The position numbers and the translations under genes were made by a program. This document shows positions 18,946-29,335 of a stretch of 64,000 nt of DNA, in pieces; positions within the stretch are counted from its first letter, which is position 1; each line of letters starts with the position of its first letter. Location: positions 434,001 through 498,000 of the forward strand of contig NZ_FXAK01000010.1 of the NCBI RefSeq assembly GCF_900177515.1, in the 5' to 3' direction. Below the pieces are notes generated by a model, which saw only the letters and a list, made by a program, of their open reading frames with translations, had not been told where the DNA came from and ran no database searches. The DNA comes from Azospirillum oryzae (GTDB taxonomy: Bacteria > Pseudomonadota > Alphaproteobacteria > Azospirillales > Azospirillaceae).

Positions 18946-19932
18946 TCAGGGCTGGTACGGCTTGACCGCCAGCGAGCCCGCGATGATCTGCTTCTTCGCC
19001 TCTTCCAGCTTCGCTTCCATCTCCGGCGTAATCAGCTTGCGGTTGTTGTCGTCCAGCGCATAGCCGACGCCGTCCTCCTTCAGCCCGACGACGCGGTGGC
19101 CGGGCTTCCAGCTGCCGTCCTTCGCCGCCTTCATGCAGTCATAGACGACGACATCCACCCGCTTGACCATGGAGGTCAGGACGCTGCCGGGGTGGACATG
19201 GTTCTGGTTGCTGTCGACGCCGATGGACAGCTTGCCGGCATCGGCCGCCGCCTGCAGCACGCCAAGGCCGGTGGCGCCCGCCGCGGCGAAGACCACATCG
19301 GCGCCTCGCGAGAACTGGCTCTTGGCCAGCTCGGCGCCGCGGCCGGGGTCGTTCCAGGCGGCCGGCGTGGTGCCGGTCATGTTGACGAACACCTCGTCGT
19401 TCGCTGCGACATGCTTCACGCCCTGCTCGTAGCCGGTCAGGAAGTTGCGGATCAGCGGGATGTCCATGCCGCCGACGAAGCCGACCTTGCCGGACTTGGA
19501 GGCGAGCGCCGCCGCCATGCCGACCAGATAGGATCCCTCCTCCTCCTTGAAGGTCACGGACTGGACGTTGGGGGCGTCCAGCTTGTCGTCGATCAGGCAG
19601 AACTTGGTCTTGGGCGATTCCTTCGCCACCTTCTCCACCGCCGCGGTCTGCGAGAAGCCGACGGCGACGATCACCGAGGCGCCGCGGCGGACCAGCGTGC
19701 GCATCGCCTGCTCGCGCTGGCCCTCGTTGGTGATCTCGAACTCGCGGTAGGCGGTTCCGGTTTCCTTCTTGAACCGCTCGGCGCCGTTATAGGCCGCCTC
19801 GTTGAAGGACTTGTCGAACTTGCCGCCCTGGTCGAACACCACCGCCGGCGAGAAGTCGTCGGCCAGTGCCGGAACGCCGGCCGCCGCGATCGCCGTCATC
19901 GCCAGCATGCCGGCAAGAATACGCGTCTTCAT
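18946..19932 (-). CDS. BMP-family ABC transporter substrate-binding protein
   Basis: 328 aa from ATG 19932. Signal peptide MKTRILAGMLAMTAIAAAG, cleavage probably after PALA; no lipobox cysteine, so soluble periplasmic. Family features: VVFDQGGKFDKSFNEAAYNG, VGFVGGMDIPLIRNFLTGYE, and DPGRGAELAKSQFSRGADVV followed by GATGLGVLQAA. BMP proteins bind purine nucleosides, autoinducers or related ligands; the ligand here is not predictable. Forms an operon with the ATPase downstream. Confidence 0.93.
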   Translation of the reverse strand: MKTRILAGMLAMTAIAAAGVPALADDFSPAVVFDQGGKFDKSFNEAAYNGAERFKKETGTAYREFEITNEGQREQAMRTLVRRGASVIVAVGFSQTAAVEKVAKESPKTKFCLIDDKLDAPNVQSVTFKEEEGSYLVGMAAALASKSGKVGFVGGMDIPLIRNFLTGYEQGVKHVAANDEVFVNMTGTTPAAWNDPGRGAELAKSQFSRGADVVFAAAGATGLGVLQAAADAGKLSIGVDSNQNHVHPGSVLTSMVKRVDVVVYDCMKAAKDGSWKPGHRVVGLKEDGVGYALDDNNRKLITPEMEAKLEEAKKQIIAGSLAVKPYQP

Positions 19933-20149
19933 GTCCCACCCACTCCCGACTGCGGAAACTTGACCCAAAGGATAACCGCGCCATCATTCCGCACAACAGG
20001 GAAAGCGGCTGATACGGTGCAGCGATTCGCGGCGCCCCCGGTTGACGACAGGGGCGGGGGCGTTTATCACCCCCGCCGATGGTCGTTGCGACGAACTGGT
20101 CGCGAGAAACCGGCACGACCGGCCACAGGAATTCGGGGGACGACGCTCG

Positions 20150-20803
20150 GTGGACGAAGTCTGGGTGCTTTTGCAGGGAATCGTTCTCGGATTCGCCATC
20201 GCCGCACCCGTCGGGCCGATCGGTCTGCTGTGCATCCGCCGCACCCTGCAGCATGGGCCGCTGATGGGATTCTTCACCGGGTTCGGCGCCGCGGTGGCCG
20301 ATACCTTCTATGGCGCCATCGCCGCCTTCGGCGTGTCGGCGGCGCTCAGCTTCCTGCGCGGGCACGAGATCGCCTTCCAGCTGGTCGGCGGCATCTTCCT
20401 GCTGGTGGTGGCGGTCCGCACCTTCCGCCAGCAGCCGGAAGCGGAGGAGCGGGAGGCCGCGGCCGCCCCCGACAGCAAGTCCTGGTTCACCGGCTTCATG
20501 ACCGGCCTGTCGCTGACCCTGACCAACCCGGCAACCATCATGGCCTTCATCGCCATCTTCGCCGGCTTCGGGCTGGGCGGCACGCTGGGCCGGCTGGAGG
20601 CGTCGACCCTGGTGCTGGGCGTCTTCATCGGCTCGTCGCTGTGGTGGATGACGCTGGCGATGGGGGTGGCCGCCGTGCGCCACCGCATATCCGATCGCGG
20701 CCTGACCATGCTGAACCACTGCACCGGCGTGGCGCTGGGCGTCTTCGGCCTGTGGGCGCTGGGCATGGCCGCCACCGGCATCGTCGGCATGGCGACGGCC
20801 TGA
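20150..20803 (+). CDS. LysE/RhtB-family amino acid exporter
   Basis: 217 aa from a GTG at 20150 with GGGGGA upstream; an upstream in-frame ATG adds 36 polar residues that do not fit the family, so I prefer the GTG. About six membrane segments. The N-terminal motif VLGFAIAAPVGPIGLLCIRR is the LysE signature, and LSLTLTNPATIMAFIAIFAG has the TNP motif of segment 4. It would export amino acids or similar metabolites. Convergent with the DedA gene, with only 7 bp between their stops. Confidence 0.88.
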   Translation: MDEVWVLLQGIVLGFAIAAPVGPIGLLCIRRTLQHGPLMGFFTGFGAAVADTFYGAIAAFGVSAALSFLRGHEIAFQLVGGIFLLVVAVRTFRQQPEAEEREAAAAPDSKSWFTGFMTGLSLTLTNPATIMAFIAIFAGFGLGGTLGRLEASTLVLGVFIGSSLWWMTLAMGVAAVRHRISDRGLTMLNHCTGVALGVFGLWALGMAATGIVGMATA

Positions 20804-20810
20804 AGCCTTT

Positions 20811-21473
20811 TCAGCAGCCGGCCGATGGAGTGACGCTCGGCGCCTCGGCAGCCGCACCGCCCTTGCGCAGCAGATGCAGGTGCGTGGCCAGCCGCCACAG
20901 GTAGAGCCCCACCAGCACCACCAGCAGCCCGACGGTGAAATAGCCGACCAGCCGGTGGGCGAAGGGCCAGGTCGACAGCGTGTAGCCGGTCCAGGCCAGC
21001 AGCAGCGTCCACAGCACCGATCCGACGCCGGACGCCAGCGAATAGTTCAGGATCGACATCTTGCAGGCGCCGGCCGGGATGGAGATCAGCGTCCGCACCC
21101 CCGGCACCGGCTGCGAGAACAGCACGGCCAGCCCGCCCCGCTTGGCGAACCAGTCGGTGCTCTGCCGCACCTTCTTCGGGTTGATGGTCAGCCAGGGGCC
21201 GTATTTCTTCAGGAACGCCTCGAGCCGCTCGCGCCCCATCAGCCGGCTCGGCAGGAACCACACCAGTTGGCCCGCCAGCGAGCCGAGCCCGCCGGCGATG
21301 GCGATCCCGACCAGCGAGAACTCGCCGGTCGCTGCCCCGATCCCGGCCAGCGGGATCACCGACTCGGCGGGGAGCGGCGGGAACACCCGCGCCAGCGCCA
21401 CCAGCAGGAAGATCCCGATATAGTGAAGATGGTGCATCACCTGCACCAGCCAGTCCGTCAACCCACCATCCAT
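20811..21473 (-). CDS. DedA-family membrane protein
   Basis: 220 aa, about five membrane segments. The family core is visible: FPPLPAESVIPLAGIGAATG, then the E-F/YxxR loop FLKKYGPWLTINPKKVRQST, and FSQPVPGVRTLISIPAGACK, matching the DedA consensus (F-x-R-x2-P-x2-R-x3-S/P-x2-A-G) with SQPVPGVR in place of GRFxPxxR. DedA proteins are lipid scramblases or flippases linked to undecaprenyl-phosphate recycling and envelope homeostasis. A short Ala-rich cytoplasmic tail follows. Confidence 0.87.
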   Translation of the reverse strand: MDGGLTDWLVQVMHHLHYIGIFLLVALARVFPPLPAESVIPLAGIGAATGEFSLVGIAIAGGLGSLAGQLVWFLPSRLMGRERLEAFLKKYGPWLTINPKKVRQSTDWFAKRGGLAVLFSQPVPGVRTLISIPAGACKMSILNYSLASGVGSVLWTLLLAWTGYTLSTWPFAHRLVGYFTVGLLVVLVGLYLWRLATHLHLLRKGGAAAEAPSVTPSAGC

Positions 21474-21598
21474 GCCGTTCCGTCCTTCCCCACCGGTCGA
21501 GATGACCCGTATCGGGAAAACGGCGCGGCACGGCGGGGGGTTCCCAAGTGTCGGCTGACGATGCCCCCACTTAACCTCGCAAGATTCCTAAACCCCCA

Positions 21599-22411
21599 TT
21601 ACCCATTGAACAGCGCCGCGTCGATCCGCCGGACCATCGCCACCAGCCGGGGGGCGAACTCCTCCTCCAGCTTCTTCAGATCGACCATGAAGGCCGGCCC
21701 GCCGCAGTTGAAGGCCAGCACCTGCGAGCCGTCGCGCGGCACGAAGGGGACGCCGACGGCATGCACCTCCGACTTCCAGGCGCCGATGGAGCGGCAGTAA
21801 CCGCGCGTCCGGTAATCCTCGATGGCCTGGAGGATGCCGTCGCGGATCTCGGGCCAGCGCTCCCCCTCATGCTCCTCCAGCTTCGCCATCAGCGGCGCGC
21901 GCTCCGCCTCCGGCAAGGCGGCCAGATAGGCGCGACCCATGCCGGTGGTCGACAGCTTGATGTGGGAGCCGACGTCGAGTGACAGGGTGATCGGCCCGGT
22001 CGCCTTGCAGCATTCCAGATAGATCATGCTCAGCCGGTCGCGCCCGCCGAGCGCCACGGCAAGGCCGGTCTGGTCGGCCAGTTCCTGCATCAGCGGCCGG
22101 GCGACCTGCCGGATGCCCATGCCCGACAGGCTGGCATATCCCAGCGCCAGCACCGATGTGCCAAGCCGGTATTTGCCGGTGTTCTGGTCGTAGGCGAGAT
22201 AGCCCAGCTTCGCCAGCGTGTAGGTCAGCCGCGACACCGTCGGCTTGGGCAGGCCGGTGCGCTGCGCCAGTTCCAGATTGCCGAGCATCGACTCGTTGCG
22301 GCGGAAGGCGCGCAGAAGTTCCAGCCCACGGGCCAGCGCCGTGACGAAGCGCGGGTCCTTCTCGTCGTCCGCCAGATCGTCGGCGACCAGAGCCTCTTCC
22401 CGCCTGCGCAT
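21599..22411 (-). CDS. IclR-family transcriptional regulator
   Basis: 270 aa; the ATG at 22411 is preceded by GGGAGGAA at ideal spacing. The N-terminal helix-turn-helix reads NLELAQRTGLPKPTVSRLTY, and the effector domain runs from about 105 to 265 with IYLECCKATG and GRAYLAALPEAER, the IclR ligand pocket. The C-terminal FNCGGPAF fits IclR proteins (usually N-x-G/S-x-P). It lies 114 bp after the sigma-54 activator gene on the same strand; both may control the liv-type transporter beyond. The ligand is unknown. Confidence 0.92.
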   Translation of the reverse strand: MRRREEALVADDLADDEKDPRFVTALARGLELLRAFRRNESMLGNLELAQRTGLPKPTVSRLTYTLAKLGYLAYDQNTGKYRLGTSVLALGYASLSGMGIRQVARPLMQELADQTGLAVALGGRDRLSMIYLECCKATGPITLSLDVGSHIKLSTTGMGRAYLAALPEAERAPLMAKLEEHEGERWPEIRDGILQAIEDYRTRGYCRSIGAWKSEVHAVGVPFVPRDGSQVLAFNCGGPAFMVDLKKLEEEFAPRLVAMVRRIDAALFNG

Positions 22412-22524
22412 GACCCGTTCCTCCCGCAAAAGATAGCGGGACGATCCTGCCAGCGGCCGGACAGCGCGTCAATGGAACAAGGTTTCGCGATGCGGAATTT
22501 ATGACCGGCGCGCTATGCCGGCCC

Positions 22525-24057
22525 CTACTGCGTCGCCCCAAGCCCCAGCGTCACCATGCGTTCGTACAGCGACGCGCGCGAAATGCCCAGCAGCTTCGCC
22601 GCCCGTGCCTTCACGCCGTTGGCCTCCTCCAGCGCGGCGGCGATGGCGTGACGTTCGGCGGCGTGCAGAACCTCCTGCAACGGCCGCGCTCCCGCCGCCA
22701 GCGGCAGGGCGGAGGCGCCGGCCGGATGCTGCATGCCGGGCAACACGCTGCGGATGTGCGGCGCGGTCAGGATTGGCGCGTCGGTCAGCGCCACCACCCG
22801 TTCCAGCGTGTTGTAAAGCTCGCGCACATTGCCGGGCCAGTCATAGTCGCGCAGCACCTGCACCGCCGATTCCAGCAGCTCGCGCGGCGGCGTGCCCTGC
22901 TGGATCGCCAGCTGTTCCAGGATGCGGTCGGCGATGCTCTCGATGTCCTCCGGCCGGTCGCGCAGCGGCGGCAGGGTGATCGGCACCACGTTCAGCCGGT
23001 AATAGAGGTCGGCGCGGAACTGCTTTTCCTTCACCAGGGCGTGCAGGTCGCGGCTGGTGGCGGCGATGATGCGCACATCGACCCGCACCACCTTGTTGGA
23101 GCCCAGCGGCTCGATCTCCCGCTCCTGCAGCACGCGCAGCAGCTTGGCCTGGACCGGCAGCGGCATGTCGCCGATCTCGTCCAGGAACAGGGTGCCGCCG
23201 TTGGCGAGCTGGAACTTGCCTTCGCGGTGGCGGCGGTCGGCACCGGTGTAGGCGCCGGGGGCGACGCCGAAGAACTCCGCCTCCAGCAGGGTTTCCGGGA
23301 TGGCGGCGACATTGACGCCGACGAAGGGCTTGGCCGCCCGCGGGCTGGCGGAATGGATGGCCTGGGCCAGCAACTCCTTCCCCGTCCCGGTCTCGCCCAG
23401 CAGCAGCACGGTCGAGTCCATCTGGGCGGCGCGGCGGCCCAGCCGCTTGATCTCACGGATCGATTCGCTGGCGCCGAGGAACTGCGAGAAGGAGTATTTG
23501 GCCCGGCGCTCATGCGCCAACTCCTGCTGGGTGCGGGCCAGTTCCTCCTGCATCTTTTCGTATTTGCGGACCAGCGGGCGGAGATATTCGGCGCGGTCGA
23601 ACAGCACGAAGCCGATGGCGCCGATGATCGAGCCGTCGGTGCCGAACAGCGGCATCCGCGTCACCACGAAGGAGCGGTCGTCGAACTCCATGATGTCCAG
23701 CGGCTGCGGCTGGCCGCTGTCGATCACCCGGCGCAGCTGGCTGTTGGGGATGACGTCCTCCACCTGCCGGCCGCGCGGGTCGCCGGGAACGCCCAGCAGC
23801 GCCTTGTACTTCTCGTCCATCCAGGCGATGCGGCCGGTGTGGTCGACGGCGACGGCACCGACGCACATGGATTCCAGATGTTCGAACAGGGAATGGACCG
23901 CCCGCTGGCGCAACGCTTCGAAATCGACGGTGTCGCCCACGTCACCCTCCCAAACGGGACCGATCTTCGTCGTCCCGGTGTCGAGGCCCATTGCGGCGCC
24001 GGCTTTGGGGCCTGCTGCATTGCAACGCAATTTGCCAACAATATCAGAGGTCAACAT
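22525..24057 (-). CDS. Sigma-54-dependent transcriptional activator with PAS domain
   Basis: 510 aa. N-terminal PAS domain (about 50-155, SLFEHLESMCVGAVAVDHTG), coiled linker (160-187), AAA+ domain with Walker A GETGTGKE (221-228), sigma-54 loop GAYTGA (268-273, a variant of GAFTGA seen in many active members), Walker B LFLDEIGD, and a Fis-type helix-turn-helix near 485-505 (RAAKLLGISRASLYERM). There is no receiver domain, so the signal is sensed by PAS, probably a small ligand. A terminator separates it from the liv operon upstream, whose leader has a sigma-54-type promoter, the likely target. Confidence 0.95.
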   Translation of the reverse strand: MLTSDIVGKLRCNAAGPKAGAAMGLDTGTTKIGPVWEGDVGDTVDFEALRQRAVHSLFEHLESMCVGAVAVDHTGRIAWMDEKYKALLGVPGDPRGRQVEDVIPNSQLRRVIDSGQPQPLDIMEFDDRSFVVTRMPLFGTDGSIIGAIGFVLFDRAEYLRPLVRKYEKMQEELARTQQELAHERRAKYSFSQFLGASESIREIKRLGRRAAQMDSTVLLLGETGTGKELLAQAIHSASPRAAKPFVGVNVAAIPETLLEAEFFGVAPGAYTGADRRHREGKFQLANGGTLFLDEIGDMPLPVQAKLLRVLQEREIEPLGSNKVVRVDVRIIAATSRDLHALVKEKQFRADLYYRLNVVPITLPPLRDRPEDIESIADRILEQLAIQQGTPPRELLESAVQVLRDYDWPGNVRELYNTLERVVALTDAPILTAPHIRSVLPGMQHPAGASALPLAAGARPLQEVLHAAERHAIAAALEEANGVKARAAKLLGISRASLYERMVTLGLGATQ

Positions 24058-24261
24058 AGTAGCCCATCCGTCGGATTAAAAGGAAGGCGCACAGATCCAG
24101 TCGGGTGCGCGGGGTCGATCCGCACCCGTTCATCAGATCAAAGCTTTGCCGCGTGCCGGCCCGGGCCCCTATTTAAAAAGGCAACCCGGACGAGTTCTCT
24201 ACATCCTCCGCCATATCCCCGTTTCTTTTTGGGTCTTTCAACCCGGACGGGTGGGAAAGGG

Positions 24262-24289
24262 AAAAAGAGGGGGACCTTTCGGTCCCCCT
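24262..24289 (-). terminator. Rho-independent terminator of the liv-type operon
   Basis: On the minus strand a perfect 9-bp stem AGGGGGACC / GGTCCCCCT with a GAAA loop is followed by CTTTTTC. It lies 28 bp beyond the livM stop and before the sigma-54 activator gene. Confidence 0.9.
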
Positions 24290-24316
24290 GGGGGAGTTAC
24301 GGAGAAGACCGCGGAT

Positions 24317-25285
24317 TCAATGCCCGCGCTTGGACAGCCGGTGCATCAACTCGCCGACGATGCCGCGGCGGAAGACCAGCACGCAGACGACGAAGATGCA
24401 GCCGATCACCACCGGCACCGGCAGGCTGGTGGAGGCGAGGTAGCTTTCCAGCGTCACCACCAGCCCGGCACCGACCACCGGCCCGAACAGCGTGCCCATG
24501 CCGCCCAGCAGCGTCATCAGCACCACCTCGCCCGACATCTGCCACGTCACATCGGTCAGGCTGGCGAGTTGGAACACAATCGCCTTGGTCCCGCCGGCGA
24601 GCCCGGCCAGCGAGGCCGACAGCACGAAGGCGACCAGCTTGTAGCGGTCGGTGCGGTAGCCGAGCGACACCGCGCGCGGCTCGTTCTCGCGGATCGCCTT
24701 CAGCACCTGTCCGAAGGGCGAATGCACCGTGCGCCAGATCAGGGCGAAGCCGGCGAGGAAGATCGCCAACACGGTGTAGTACATGGTCAGCGGCTGGCTG
24801 AGGTCGAACAGCCCGAACAGCAGGCCGCGCGGCACGCCCTGGATGCCGTCCTCGCCATGGGTGAAGGGCAGCTGCAGCGCCAGGAAGAACACCATCTGCG
24901 ACAGCGCCAGGGTGATCATGGCGAAATAGATGCCCTGGCGGCGGATGGCGATCAGGCCGAAGACCAGCCCCATCAGCCCGGCCACCACGGTGGCGGCGAG
25001 CAGCCCTGCCTCCGGCGCCCAGCCCCATTCCTTCACGGTGTGGGCGGCGATGTAGGCCGCCGATCCGAAGAAGGCGGCATGGCCGAAGCTGAGCAGGCCG
25101 GCGAAGCCGATCAGCAGGTTGAAGGCGCAGGCGAACAGCGCGAAGCACAGCACCTTCATCAGGAAAACGGGATACAGCACGAAGGGTGCCGCAAGGGCGA
25201 GCAGCAGCAGGACGGCGGCGATCAGCGCCGTGCCGATGGCCGGACCCCGAACCGCGACACGGGTGGAATTGCTGGCGACGGTCAT
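24317..25285 (-). CDS. livM: Branched-chain-type amino acid ABC permease
   Basis: 322 aa, about eight to ten membrane segments. LivM features: FNLLIGFAGLLSFGHAAFFG, FGLIAIRRQGIYFAMITLAL, and the ATPase-contact loop VLKAIRENEPRAVSLGYRTD. It pairs with LivH, four bp upstream, to form the channel. It is the last gene of the operon and is followed by a terminator. LivM relatives carry branched-chain amino acids, amides, urea or aromatic acids, so the gene name states family only. Confidence 0.94.
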   Translation of the reverse strand: MTVASNSTRVAVRGPAIGTALIAAVLLLLALAAPFVLYPVFLMKVLCFALFACAFNLLIGFAGLLSFGHAAFFGSAAYIAAHTVKEWGWAPEAGLLAATVVAGLMGLVFGLIAIRRQGIYFAMITLALSQMVFFLALQLPFTHGEDGIQGVPRGLLFGLFDLSQPLTMYYTVLAIFLAGFALIWRTVHSPFGQVLKAIRENEPRAVSLGYRTDRYKLVAFVLSASLAGLAGGTKAIVFQLASLTDVTWQMSGEVVLMTLLGGMGTLFGPVVGAGLVVTLESYLASTSLPVPVVIGCIFVVCVLVFRRGIVGELMHRLSKRGH

Positions 25286-25289
25286 TGGA

Positions 25290-26177
25290 TCAACGCTCCC
25301 GTCCGAAGAGGCCCGCGGGCTTGATGAGAAGGACGATCGCCATCACGACGAACACGACGATGTTGGACGCCTCGGGATAGAAGACCTTGGTCAACCCCTC
25401 CAGCAGCCCCAGCCCAAGGCCGGTGACGATGGCGCCCAGGATCGACCCCATGCCGCCGATCACCACCACCGCGAAGACGATGATGATCAGGTTGGTGCCC
25501 ATCAGCGGCGACACCTGATAGATCGGCGCCGCCAGCACGCCGGCCAGCCCGGCCAGCGCCACGCCGAAGCCGTAGGTCAGCGACACCATCACCGGCACGT
25601 TTATGCCGAAGGCCTGCACCAGCGTCGGGTTCTCCGTCGCCGCGCGCAGGTAGGCGCCCAGCTTGGTCCGCTCGATCGCGAACCAGGTGCCGAAGCAGAT
25701 GACCAGCGAGGCGACGACGACCCAGCCGCGATAGTTGGGCAGGAACATGAAGCCGAGATTCTGCCCGCCCTGAAGGGCTGCAGGAATCGGATAGGGCTGG
25801 CCGGAAACGCCGTACTGGTGGCGGAACGCCCCCTCCAGGATCAGCGCCAGCCCGAAGGTCAGCAGCAGCCCATAGAGGTGGTCCAGCTTGTAGAGCCGCG
25901 ACAGCATCGTCTTTTCCAGCAGGATGCCGAGCAGCCCGACGACCACCGGCGCGATCACCAGCGCGCCCCAATAGCCGATGCCGGCATAGGTCAGCAGCAG
26001 CCACGCCACGAAGGCGCCGACCATGTAGAGCGCACCGTGGGCGAAGTTGATGACGTTCAACATGCCGAAGATCACCGCCAGCCCGAGGCTGAGCAGCGCA
26101 TAGAAGGACCCATTGATCAGGCCGAGCAGAAGCTGCCCGAACAGCACTTGGGGCGGGATTCCCAGCAGGCTGACCAT
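25290..26177 (-). CDS. livH: Branched-chain-type amino acid ABC permease
   Basis: 295 aa from ATG 26177, with GGGAGAA upstream. About eight membrane segments. LivH features: GLINGSFYALLSLGLAVIFG, MLNVINFAHGALYMVGAFVA, and the contact loop LGAYLRAATENPTLVQAFGI. An open frame extends upstream through a palindromic repeat (copy B) but is not part of the gene. That 216-bp repeat-bearing gap lies inside the operon between livK and livH. Confidence 0.94.
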   Translation of the reverse strand: MVSLLGIPPQVLFGQLLLGLINGSFYALLSLGLAVIFGMLNVINFAHGALYMVGAFVAWLLLTYAGIGYWGALVIAPVVVGLLGILLEKTMLSRLYKLDHLYGLLLTFGLALILEGAFRHQYGVSGQPYPIPAALQGGQNLGFMFLPNYRGWVVVASLVICFGTWFAIERTKLGAYLRAATENPTLVQAFGINVPVMVSLTYGFGVALAGLAGVLAAPIYQVSPLMGTNLIIIVFAVVVIGGMGSILGAIVTGLGLGLLEGLTKVFYPEASNIVVFVVMAIVLLIKPAGLFGRER

Positions 26178-26240
26178 CTCCGCATTTCTCCCGGTTCGTT
26201 GGTGTTGTTCTTGGTCTTGATAACTGGCTGCCATCGAATG

Positions 26241-26383
26241 CCCCCTCCCCATCCCTCCCCCGCTTCGCGGGAGAGGGGGTATGATGCTTGGCGAGGGTTT
26301 CAGCAATCGACGGTGGCAGTGCCCTCTCCCGCGATCGGACCGGCCTTCGGCCGGCCGAGAGCGGGGGAGGGTCAGGGTGGGGG
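26241..26383. repeat. Composite palindromic repeat, copy B, with inner module
   Basis: Left arm CCCCCTCCCCATCCCTCCCC with hairpin CCCCCGCTTCGCGGG; right arm ends GCGGGGGAGGGTCAGGGTGG. The right arm's hairpin tip is interrupted by a 28-bp GC-rich palindrome (GATCGGACCGGCCTTCGGCC, then GGCCGAGA). It lies between livK and livH and probably forms structure in the operon mRNA, perhaps protecting the livK end from decay. Confidence 0.8.
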
Positions 26384-26393
26384 CTAACCCCCC

Positions 26394-27602
26394 TCACTTC
26401 ACCAGCGGACAGCCGCTCTGCTTCGGGTCCATGAAGGCGGTGTCGGCCGGGATGGTCTTGACGATCTTGTAATAGTCCCAGGCGCCCTTCGATTCGGCCG
26501 GGGTTTTCACCTGGGCCAGATACATGTCGTGGAACATGCGGCCGTTGGCGGCGACCTTGCCCTTCTTGGCGAACATGTCCTCGACCGGCAGCTCGCGCAT
26601 CTTGGCGGCGACCTTGTCGGCGTCGTCGGTCTTGGCCGCTTCCACCGCCTTCAGGTAATGCTTCACCGCCGAATAGACGCCGGCCTGCACCATGGTCGGC
26701 TTCTTGCCGGCCTTGGCTTCGAACTTCTTCGACCATTCGCGGGTCTGGTCGTCCATGTCCCAATAGAAGCCGGTGGTCAGCATCAGGCCCTGCGCCGACT
26801 GCAGCCCCAGCGCATTGACGTCGGTGATGAACATCAGCAGACCGGCGAGGCTCTGACCCGCCTGGGTGATGCCGAACTCCGCCGCCTGCTTGACGGCGTT
26901 GACGGTGTCGCCGCCGGCATTGGCCAGACCGATCACGTCGGCGCCCGAGCCCTGCGCCTGCAGCAGGAAGGACGAGAAGTCGGAGGTGCCGAGCGGATGG
27001 CGCACCGACCCGACGATGGTGCCGCCCAGCGACTTCACCATCTTGGTGGTCTCCTCCTCCAGCGACTGGCCGAAGGCGTAGTCGGCGGTCACGAAGAACC
27101 ACTTCTTCTTGCCCTGCTCGTACAGGGCGCGGCCGGTGCCGGCGGCCATGGCGTAGTTGTCGTAGGTCCACTGGAAGCCATAGGGGCTGCACTGCGCGCC
27201 GCTCAGCGCGGTGGCGCCGGGACCGGACATCAGGAAGATGCGCTTCTTGTCCTTGGTGATGCCCTGCACCGCCAGAGCGGCGGCGGAGTTCGGCACGTCG
27301 GCGATGGCGTCGACGCCGCCGGTGTCCACCCACTCACGCGCCTTCGACGCGGCGATGTCGGCCTTGTTCTGGTGGTCGGCGACAACGATCTCGACCGGGG
27401 CGCCGGCGACCTTGTTGCCGAACTCCTCCGCCGCCATCCGGGCGGCGATGGCGGAGCCCTCGCCGGCGAGATCGGCGTAGATGCCGGAACGGTCGTTCAG
27501 CACGCCGATGCGGATGACGTTGTCCGACACCTGGGCGGAAGCCGGAATCGCGGTCCCGGCGAGCGTCAGCAAGGCGGTGCCGGCGAGAAGAAGCGTACGC
27601 AT
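26394..27602 (-). CDS. livK: Branched-chain-type ABC transporter substrate-binding protein
   Basis: 402 aa. Signal peptide MRTLLLAGTALLTLAGTAIP ending ASAQ. Two-lobed type I binding protein: IRIGVLNDRSGIYADLAGEG at the start, VDTGGVDAIADVPNSAAALA (ligand-site loop), and FFVTADYAFGQSLEEETTKM at the hinge. The ligand-contact pattern differs from leucine-binding proteins (no GSxxS block), and resembles the broad HAAT group that binds aromatic acids, amides or short peptides. Ligand unknown. The gene sits between livF and livH with gaps on both sides. Confidence 0.92.
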   Translation of the reverse strand: MRTLLLAGTALLTLAGTAIPASAQVSDNVIRIGVLNDRSGIYADLAGEGSAIAARMAAEEFGNKVAGAPVEIVVADHQNKADIAASKAREWVDTGGVDAIADVPNSAAALAVQGITKDKKRIFLMSGPGATALSGAQCSPYGFQWTYDNYAMAAGTGRALYEQGKKKWFFVTADYAFGQSLEEETTKMVKSLGGTIVGSVRHPLGTSDFSSFLLQAQGSGADVIGLANAGGDTVNAVKQAAEFGITQAGQSLAGLLMFITDVNALGLQSAQGLMLTTGFYWDMDDQTREWSKKFEAKAGKKPTMVQAGVYSAVKHYLKAVEAAKTDDADKVAAKMRELPVEDMFAKKGKVAANGRMFHDMYLAQVKTPAESKGAWDYYKIVKTIPADTAFMDPKQSGCPLVK

Positions 27603-27763
27603 CAGAAGGTCTCTCCCTCTTGGTTTTATTGTCGGCCGGGGCCCTTCGGGTCCCAGTGGCCGTAGTCGGGCAAGAACCGACGGTTCGCCGTCCCGCTCCC
27701 GTCAGGGGCGGAACGGCGCTTGCGCCGGTGAGGTCGGCAAGCGATGCCGGATTGCTGGACGGC

Positions 27764-28478
<715 letters not shown>

Positions 28479-28486
<8 letters not shown>

Positions 28487-29246
28487 GTCCGGTCCCCATA
28501 TAAGCTTCCATCACCTGCGGGTTCTTGGAGACGACCTCGTACGGTCCCTCCGCCAGGATCTCGCCCCGGCGCAGCACGGTGATGGTGTCCGACAGGTGGG
28601 CGACGACCGACAAATTGTGCTCCACCATCAGCACGGTGCGGTCGGCGGCGACGCGCTTGATGAGAGCCGCGGTGCCCTCGATGTCCTCATGGCCCATGCC
28701 GGCCAGCGGCTCGTCGAGCAGCATCACCTCCGGGTCGAGGGCCAGGGTGGTGGCGATCTCCAGCGCGCGCTTGCGGCCATAGGGCAGCTCGGCGGCGGTG
28801 TGGCCGGCCCAGGGGGTGAGGTTCACCGCCTCGATCAGTTCCAGCGCCCGGTCATGCAGGTCGTAGAGCGACGACTCGGACTTCCAGAAATGGAAGCTGG
28901 TGCCGAGCGGGCGTTGCAACGCCACCCGGACATTCTCCAGCACGCTGAGGTGCGGGAAGACGGCCGAGATCTGGAAGGAGCGCACCAGCCCCATCAGCGC
29001 GATGTCGGCCGGCTTGGTGCGGGTGATGTCGCGGCCCTTGTAGAGGATCTGGCCGCGGGTGGGCGTCAGGAACTTGGTGAGCAGGTTGAACACCGTGCTC
29101 TTGCCGGCGCCGTTCGGGCCGATCAGCGCGTGGATGGTGCCGCGGCGAACCTGAAGGTTCACCTCCTTCACCGCCACGAAGCCCTTGAACTCCTTCGTCA
29201 GGTTGCGCGCTTCCAGGATGATGTCGTCGTTCGGTGCGGCGTTCAT
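28479..29246 (-). CDS. livG: Branched-chain-type ABC transporter ATPase
   Basis: 255 aa from ATG 29246. Walker A LIGPNGAGKSTVFNLLTKFL, the LivG-type block MGLVRSFQISAVFPHLSVLE, signature ELPYGRKRALEIATTLAL (the usual non-LSGGQ form of LivG), Walker B VMLLDEPLAGMGHED and H-loop MVEHN. It is the first gene of the operon; a candidate sigma-54 promoter lies about 90 bp upstream. Confidence 0.95.
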
Positions 29247-29335
29247 CGGTCGCGAATTCTCCTCCCGTTCGTCCTTATGTCCGGCAACGCATGCCGGGAG
29301 CCGCCAAGCGGCGGGACGTTTCACCGATTGTTGTA

